A stretch of DNA of 64,000 nt, taken from assembly GCA_021822495.1 (NCBI GenBank), contig JAKAQO010000001.1, positions 248,001 through 312,000 on the forward strand, read 5' to 3'. Positions 59,496 through 64,000 of this stretch are shown here, piece after piece. The stretch is from a bacterium (GTDB lineage Bacteria; Elusimicrobiota; Elusimicrobia; UBA1565; UBA9628). The notes below the pieces were generated by a model. The model worked only from the letters and a program-made list of their open reading frames with translations. It was not told the DNA's origin and did no database searches. How positions within the stretch are numbered: position 1 is the stretch's first letter; each line of letters begins with the position of its first letter. A program made the translations under genes and the position numbers.

Positions 59496-61127
59496 ATGAA
59501 CCCACAAAAACCCCAATCCCTGAAAAATAGAACAATCTTCTTGCTCGGTTCGTTCTTCCTCTCATTTGGACTAATCGCCGGGAAAGCTCAAGGCGAAGCC
59601 ATTCGCTCCCCGGAGTCTGTTCCTCAAGAGATTCCGGCTATTTCCATTGAATCTCCCGTAAATCTTAATTTTTCAAACCCGCTGGAAACTTCTCTTAATC
59701 CCGATACCCCTCTTGACCCCTCTCTAAACTTAATAAGGAAAGATTTGATTGCGCCCCAAATCGAAGAGAAAGCGCCTACTCAAAAGCCTTTGGTCAAGAA
59801 ATTTCCTAAGACTATCAAGGATTCCGCGAAGAAGATTTCTCACCAAACAAAGAAGATTTTTGGCGCCGCCTCTCTCCGCTTTTCGCCCAACCAAGACTCA
59901 AAACAGCCGGAAGACCTCTCCGCTTCTCCTTTATTTGACGGGGGTGTTGCCCGCCACGACCAAGAAGCGCGATTGCCTAAGGCCGCTGAAGAGAAATCGT
60001 CTTTTATCATCAACGACGACGGCGTTCGGATTTCTGGAAAAGCGGCGGAATATTACCGGGAAGTGCATCGCCTCGTTGATCAATACCAAGGGAAAATGGA
60101 TCTCAGCGAAAGTTTGGGGGTCATGGACGATTCCTATGCGGACGTTTGGGCCAAAATTAAGATTATCAACCATGTGGCGCCTCAAGAACCTCTGGAAAAC
60201 ATCAATGAACACATGGATGAAACTTTAACCTGGGTTGACGCTCTGACCCGCATCAATGGACAGAGAACCGCGATCTACACCCACCGGGTTTTTTTCCATC
60301 CCTCGCCCAACCCAAAATCGGAAATCGAAGAAGGAATCCGCCGCGTATCCGGTTACTTAAAGGAAGTCGAAACGGAATTTAAAAAAGGCGGAACGGCGGA
60401 ACGGCAATTGGGCCCCATCGATCGGGTCGTTTTGGGTTTTGACACGCGCGGATACCAAGAAATCAAGAATTTCTTAAAGTCACAGGAAGAGAGCCTCAAC
60501 AAATCTTACGGAAACCGTTTCCGCTTTGTTTATTTGGACGACATCGCCTCAATTCCACAAAACGCGGAAGAGATGCGCAAAGCCTTGAATGAATTGACCG
60601 CCCATTATGACAAGGATTCACTGCAAAAAATTTCAGAAGGAGTCATCTATAGCCGCTACACCGGGCTTCTTTTGGAGCTTAAGACGCTCGAACACTACTA
60701 CAAAGAAAATTACCAAATACTCCAAAGCGGGCACGAACTCTTTGATCCCGAAGGCCGTTATATCACGGAAATTGACGCTCTCGTTAAAAGCCCGGAAGGA
60801 ACAACCTATCTCGTGGAGGCCAAATCCTCTCGCGTTCTTCTAACCAAGGAACGCGTTCTGGAAGGAAAAGTTCTTTACAAACTCGAAACCTACAAAAAAA
60901 ATCAAGCTCTCATTGAAAAAGAAACCGGAGCGCCTCTCAATGTCGTCTTCGCGATGGACCTCGGAATCTCTCAAGACGGAGGAAGAAGCCACGGCAAACA
61001 AGCCGAAAGAATCCGCCGACAAAAAGAGTTGATGGAGTTTCTTAAACAGCAGGCCCCCGTTTTAAGCCGCCGCTACGGCTTTCCCGTCTCATTCCTTTTC
61101 ATTGACGGCGGCCCCAGCGCTCGCTAA
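59496..61127 (+). CDS. Exported protein with C-terminal PD-(D/E)XK-like nuclease motif
   Basis: A 543-residue protein. The signal peptide (TIFLLGSFFLSFGLIAGKAQ) ends near residue 33. Residues 46-130 are low-complexity: PAISIESPVNLNFSNPLETS, then Lys-rich KFPKTIKDSAKKISHQTKKI. A helical region (about 180-385) follows. The C-terminal domain has an internal Glu-rich helix (GLLLELKTLEHYYKENYQIL), then ITEIDALVKSPEGTTYLVEA and KSS: Asp427, Glu441 and Lys443, the ID...ExK core of PD-(D/E)XK nucleases (Holliday-junction resolvase/restriction-like). It shares promoter type and N-terminal phrase with the 42852 protein. The gene overlaps the convergent SpoIID-like gene by 4 bp. Confidence 0.7.
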   Translation: MNPQKPQSLKNRTIFLLGSFFLSFGLIAGKAQGEAIRSPESVPQEIPAISIESPVNLNFSNPLETSLNPDTPLDPSLNLIRKDLIAPQIEEKAPTQKPLVKKFPKTIKDSAKKISHQTKKIFGAASLRFSPNQDSKQPEDLSASPLFDGGVARHDQEARLPKAAEEKSSFIINDDGVRISGKAAEYYREVHRLVDQYQGKMDLSESLGVMDDSYADVWAKIKIINHVAPQEPLENINEHMDETLTWVDALTRINGQRTAIYTHRVFFHPSPNPKSEIEEGIRRVSGYLKEVETEFKKGGTAERQLGPIDRVVLGFDTRGYQEIKNFLKSQEESLNKSYGNRFRFVYLDDIASIPQNAEEMRKALNELTAHYDKDSLQKISEGVIYSRYTGLLLELKTLEHYYKENYQILQSGHELFDPEGRYITEIDALVKSPEGTTYLVEAKSSRVLLTKERVLEGKVLYKLETYKKNQALIEKETGAPLNVVFAMDLGISQDGGRSHGKQAERIRRQKELMEFLKQQAPVLSRRYGFPVSFLFIDGGPSAR

Positions 61128-63391
61128 TTTTTTGATGGGGAAGACGCTGGAACTTTTTTCTTAATCTTTTTCTTGACGGCTTTGCGTTTTTTCCAATTCT
61201 TATTCTTTGAACGTTTTTTCCCGCGGAGAGGTTTTTTCTCCGGAATTTGAACGCGTTTCTTAATGGAAGGAGAACCATAAGCTCTCTGAATCTGGTAATG
61301 GGGGAAATATTGGGCGAGAATCGCGCGCCAATCTCGGCCCAGACTCGCTTGGCCCAAGGCTCCGTTTTTGCAAAGCCCAAGACCGCTCCCAGTTCCCGCT
61401 CCCCACAGAATAAAAAATTGGACAAATCTTCCGTCCTTGACGGGGGTTACTGTGAAAAGACTCGAACGCAATGAATGAGGAGACAACGCTTTTTGAATTT
61501 GAGAAAATCCCTCGGCCGTCCACCTTCCCTTGGCTCCGATCACGGTCATCTGCAAAACCCGGCCGGTTTTCGAGCGACGATCAATTCGAATGCGCTTAAT
61601 TTTTCCAATATCCTCAAAGGCTTGAATTCTTTGCCGGATGAAATCCGCTGGAATAATTCTCACCCAACGGGAAAAAGTTTGTTTGACCGCCGCGGCATTT
61701 GAAAAGAGACTGTCGGGCGGAAAACCGTGAATCCAACGTTCCAAATCTGCCGGAGAAGCGGGGGCAATGAGCGCAGTCGGCGCATCCGCGACCGAAGTCA
61801 AGTGTTTAAGCGTCGGATCCGGATAATCAGAGCCGTCTTCGGTAAACCCTCCGCAATCCTCGTTCCACTCAACCTTGGCTACGCGCCCGTTGTAAGACAA
61901 GACCTCCCCCAATGTTTCCTGAACGCCCTTGGTCGCCCGGCTCATTTCAGAAGTGACCCCGCGATAACTCTGACAAGTGGAAGAGTCGCAGATATCGGTT
62001 TTCTCCAAATTAGGCCGCCCTAAACTTTTATACCACAAGGCCGTCGTGCGAGCGACCACCGCTTCAGCCTCCTGGGCCGCCATCGGGCTTTGCCCGCCCA
62101 TAGCGCGGCCGACCACTCCATAGAGATAATCCTCAACCCCGGTTTCATTGACCAACTTAAACCCGCGGGGATTGGGAAAGACTTCAACCATACCGCGTAA
62201 TTCACGGTCCCCGGAATCAAATCCGATCGTATTTGAGAAATGAGCGCTTTTGAGAAGAATCGAACCCAAAGAACCGGAAGAAGGAATAATTTTAAACGGT
62301 TCCTTACTTGTATATTCGATATTGTCCTCGGTATCGCGAACCTCGATGAGCCCGTTTTCTGATTCAAAAGAAATCTGCCATTGATTATAGGGCGCAATAT
62401 TATCGCGAATGACTTCGCCGTTGTGGGACACGATTTTAAACGAACGGTTGGTCATAAAATAGACTCTCGTCATGGTATGCGGCCGCCCTTTTTCTCCGCA
62501 AAAAAGCGCGACTCGAATGGTGGGGCTGGAAACATCTTCTTCCGTTGAAACATCCCCCGACAAAAAAGGACGGGATATCCGCCTTTCCGGAAGAATTTGG
62601 CTTGGCGGCTCCGCCAGATATTTCTGTATGGACTTGAGAATTTTAGCGAAAAAGACATTTCCTGGGTCCAAAGCCGAAAGATGATGATAAAGAATCCAAG
62701 CGTCTTTGTTTTCCCCAATTTTAAATTCCAGCCGGGCCAAATCAACCATGGCTTCAAAATTAAAAAGGTCCAGGCTCACGCTTTGATTAAAGGCGGCTAA
62801 TGCCGCTTCCGGGTTTCCTAGGCGCAATTCCGTCCCCCCGGTCTTGTCATAAGCGACCGATAGAGTATACGGACTTTTAGTCAGACAAAGTCCGAAAGGC
62901 TTCACGGCCAACTTTGGGTGTCCATCCAAATTTTCCGCAACCCCCATTCCCAAATAGGCCTCCGCCTGTTGGGCCGAATTTAAGGAATATTTCAGCGCTT
63001 GAGAAAAAGCCGCCTTCGCTTCCCGATAATTTCCCGCGGAGAGATACCCCCAGCCTTCCTGATTGAAAACAAACCCATCCGCGTCGGAGTTTAAAGAAGC
63101 TCTCAGCCAATGGGCCAAAGCCTCATCATTACGGCCCAAATCCCGGTCTAAAATCGCCAGATTCTCATCCGGGCGATCAACACCGGAACCCATCACTTCC
63201 AAATAACGGTAAGAATTTTTAGCGTCTTTAAAGCGACCTTCAAGAAACGCTTGATAGCCTTCCTTGCGGACGCCTTCAACTTCCGAGTCAATGCGGGTTT
63301 GGACGGTTTGGGTGGACGCGCTCGGAGTTTTTGCCAAGACGGAGGAATGCGCGAATAATAACGCCGCCCACAAAAACCAAGATCGGCTCAT
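61124..63391 (-). CDS. TPR and SpoIID/LytB-domain exported protein
   Basis: A 755-residue protein with a signal peptide (WFLWAALLFAHSSVLA). TPR-like helices cover about residues 40-250 (GWGYLSAGNYREAKAAFSQA, GNPEAALAAFNQSVSLDLFN). A SpoIID/LytB domain follows at about 375-560 (GMVEVFPNPRGFKLVNETGV, AEAVVARTTALWYKSLGRP, CQSYRGVTSEMSRATKGVQE, then EWNEDCGGFTEDG). SpoIID is a lytic transglycosylase cutting denuded peptidoglycan. Its catalytic Glu (normally E-M) appears here as Ala430 in VVGRAMGG, so activity is doubtful. The last 45 residues are extremely Lys/Arg-rich. It probably binds or remodels the cell wall in a non-sporulating bacterium. Confidence 0.82.
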   Translation of the reverse strand: MSRSWFLWAALLFAHSSVLAKTPSASTQTVQTRIDSEVEGVRKEGYQAFLEGRFKDAKNSYRYLEVMGSGVDRPDENLAILDRDLGRNDEALAHWLRASLNSDADGFVFNQEGWGYLSAGNYREAKAAFSQALKYSLNSAQQAEAYLGMGVAENLDGHPKLAVKPFGLCLTKSPYTLSVAYDKTGGTELRLGNPEAALAAFNQSVSLDLFNFEAMVDLARLEFKIGENKDAWILYHHLSALDPGNVFFAKILKSIQKYLAEPPSQILPERRISRPFLSGDVSTEEDVSSPTIRVALFCGEKGRPHTMTRVYFMTNRSFKIVSHNGEVIRDNIAPYNQWQISFESENGLIEVRDTEDNIEYTSKEPFKIIPSSGSLGSILLKSAHFSNTIGFDSGDRELRGMVEVFPNPRGFKLVNETGVEDYLYGVVGRAMGGQSPMAAQEAEAVVARTTALWYKSLGRPNLEKTDICDSSTCQSYRGVTSEMSRATKGVQETLGEVLSYNGRVAKVEWNEDCGGFTEDGSDYPDPTLKHLTSVADAPTALIAPASPADLERWIHGFPPDSLFSNAAAVKQTFSRWVRIIPADFIRQRIQAFEDIGKIKRIRIDRRSKTGRVLQMTVIGAKGRWTAEGFSQIQKALSPHSLRSSLFTVTPVKDGRFVQFFILWGAGTGSGLGLCKNGALGQASLGRDWRAILAQYFPHYQIQRAYGSPSIKKRVQIPEKKPLRGKKRSKNKNWKKRKAVKKKIKKKVPASSPSKN

Positions 63392-63395
63392 CGGT

Positions 63396-63887
63396 CTAGG
63401 GACTGCTGATCCTCAGCACGATTCGATTCGCGATATTGGGCAGGGATTGCGCGCGCTGAACCATCTCTTGAATGTCTTGAACCAGATACCAGGCTTCGAT
63501 TTTATACTCCGCTTCCCGCATATGTTGGTGGGCAAGCAAGGCCTTATCATGCAAGGCCTTGACATCCCGGTTAAGCCGTTCACAAACTCTCATCAAAGAC
63601 TGCGCGGCCTTGACCGAAGATTCATCGTAGACGGCGACGCGCTCAATCGCTCCCACCTGATTGGGCACGGCAGCGACATCAAAGCCAAAACGCCTTATTT
63701 CCTGGCGGAAATGCTGAAGGTCGGAACCAAACATCATATCGGGATTTTTATGACCATTTTTGACGCTCGCGGAAATTCTCTGGGCGCGGAAAAGAAGTTC
63801 TTCTAAGCGCGCGCTTTGGACGGAAACGCGATCGCAAAGAATGCCCAGGCTCCCTTCCACCTGCCGCAAAGCGCGATCTGTTTCCAT
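63396..63887 (-). CDS. Coiled-coil hypothetical protein
   Basis: A 163-residue, mostly helical protein without signal peptide or membrane segment (METDRALRQVEGSLGILCDR, QEIRRFGFDVAAVPNQVGAI, LVQDIQEMVQRAQSLPNIAN). No domain recognised. It lies 4 bp before the SpoIID-like gene and 10 bp after the upstream Pro-rich gene, so the three form an operon and it may work at the envelope with them. Confidence 0.65.
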   Translation of the reverse strand: METDRALRQVEGSLGILCDRVSVQSARLEELLFRAQRISASVKNGHKNPDMMFGSDLQHFRQEIRRFGFDVAAVPNQVGAIERVAVYDESSVKAAQSLMRVCERLNRDVKALHDKALLAHQHMREAEYKIEAWYLVQDIQEMVQRAQSLPNIANRIVLRISSP

Positions 63888-63897
63888 GGGTTCAACC

Positions 63898-64000
63898 TCA
63901 AGGTTTAAGCAACTGATCCAACTCTTGATTCTGGTTTTGTCCAGATGTTGGCGCCGCTTGCGGCTGAGCCGCGGGAGAAGAGCTTGGAGCCGGCAACGGC
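63898..64000 (-). CDS. C-terminus of a Pro/Ala/Gln-rich protein (partial)
   Basis: The minus strand is open from the window edge to a TGA at 63900-63898. The visible 33 residues are PLPAPSSSPAAQPQAAPTSG followed by QNQNQELDQLLKP. The Pro/Ala/Gln composition resembles the tail of the 52502 protein. The rest of the gene lies beyond the window. Confidence 0.6.
   Translation of the reverse strand, partial: PLPAPSSSPAAQPQAAPTSGQNQNQELDQLLKP

Noticed and set aside
1-64000. CRISPR arrays, rRNA and tRNA genes
   Set aside because: I saw no regularly spaced direct repeats with unique spacers, no rRNA signatures and no convincing cloverleaf. A tRNA scan was not possible, so absence of tRNA is not proven.

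Overview
The window is about 64 kb of dense bacterial chromosome with roughly balanced base composition and genes on both strands. It contains no rRNA, CRISPR array or phage, and I recognised no tRNA. The content suggests a Gram-negative, fermentative or anaerobic bacterium: ferredoxin-dependent 2-oxoglutarate oxidoreductase with succinyl-CoA ligase, high-affinity Kdp K+ uptake, HPr/HPr kinase without sugar permeases, and many Sec signal peptides. The mix recalls Elusimicrobiota, but that placement is inference; no marker gene here proves it.

Layout. 1-3330: kdp operon (minus), including two tiny genes. 3395-4261: TauE/SafE permease. 4255-11466: one tight seven-gene operon (minus), hpf-hprK-rapZ-ptsH-ptsI-lepA-lepB. 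11538-19974: secreted or envelope proteins plus typA. 20065-24639: sugar aminotransferase, glycosyltransferase, acyl-CoA carboxylase beta subunit and an OmpR-type regulator. 25195-34756: peptide-use region (DppD, DppF, POT transporter, S10 peptidase, DppA, DppB), interrupted at 30.6-31.9 kb by transposon debris. 34759-40033: acyl-CoA cluster with a PaaA-like di-iron protein (minus). 40048-41661: zinc-ribbon protein, DUF190 and FluC under a fluoride riboswitch. 41671-47079: a secreted nuclease-like protein, a glycosyltransferase, an endonuclease III relative, a kinase-like/regulator pair and a gamma carbonic anhydrase. 47136-53152: nadB, a structured RNA with a DUF3800 gene, and uvrA. 53101-59349: GT87, sucD, sucC, korB, korA. 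59423-64000: a second secreted nuclease-like protein and a TPR/SpoIID-like protein.

Two observations stand out. First, five genes for unfamiliar exported proteins (starts at 11615, 15327, 17305, 42852 minus and 59496) share one promoter architecture. Tandem copies of TAGGNCYTTNGGCCCA start 23-24 bp apart. A -10 box lies 38-39 bp after the start of the promoter-proximal copy (the second of three at 42859). The start codon follows 12-15 bp after the -10, so the transcripts should be leaderless or nearly so. Two of the five proteins end in a domain with a PD-(D/E)XK-like nuclease motif. This looks like an undescribed regulon for exported proteins. Second, a compact RNA (48807-48884) with its own consensus promoter folds into a three-way junction with complementary loops and lies immediately upstream of a DUF3800 gene, which resembles the poorly understood DUF3800 RNA motifs.

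Other elements: a textbook fluoride riboswitch; scattered GGGGACWGTCCCC palindromes, some inside reading frames; a deleted transposase with its terminal repeats; and a MITE-like inverted repeat.
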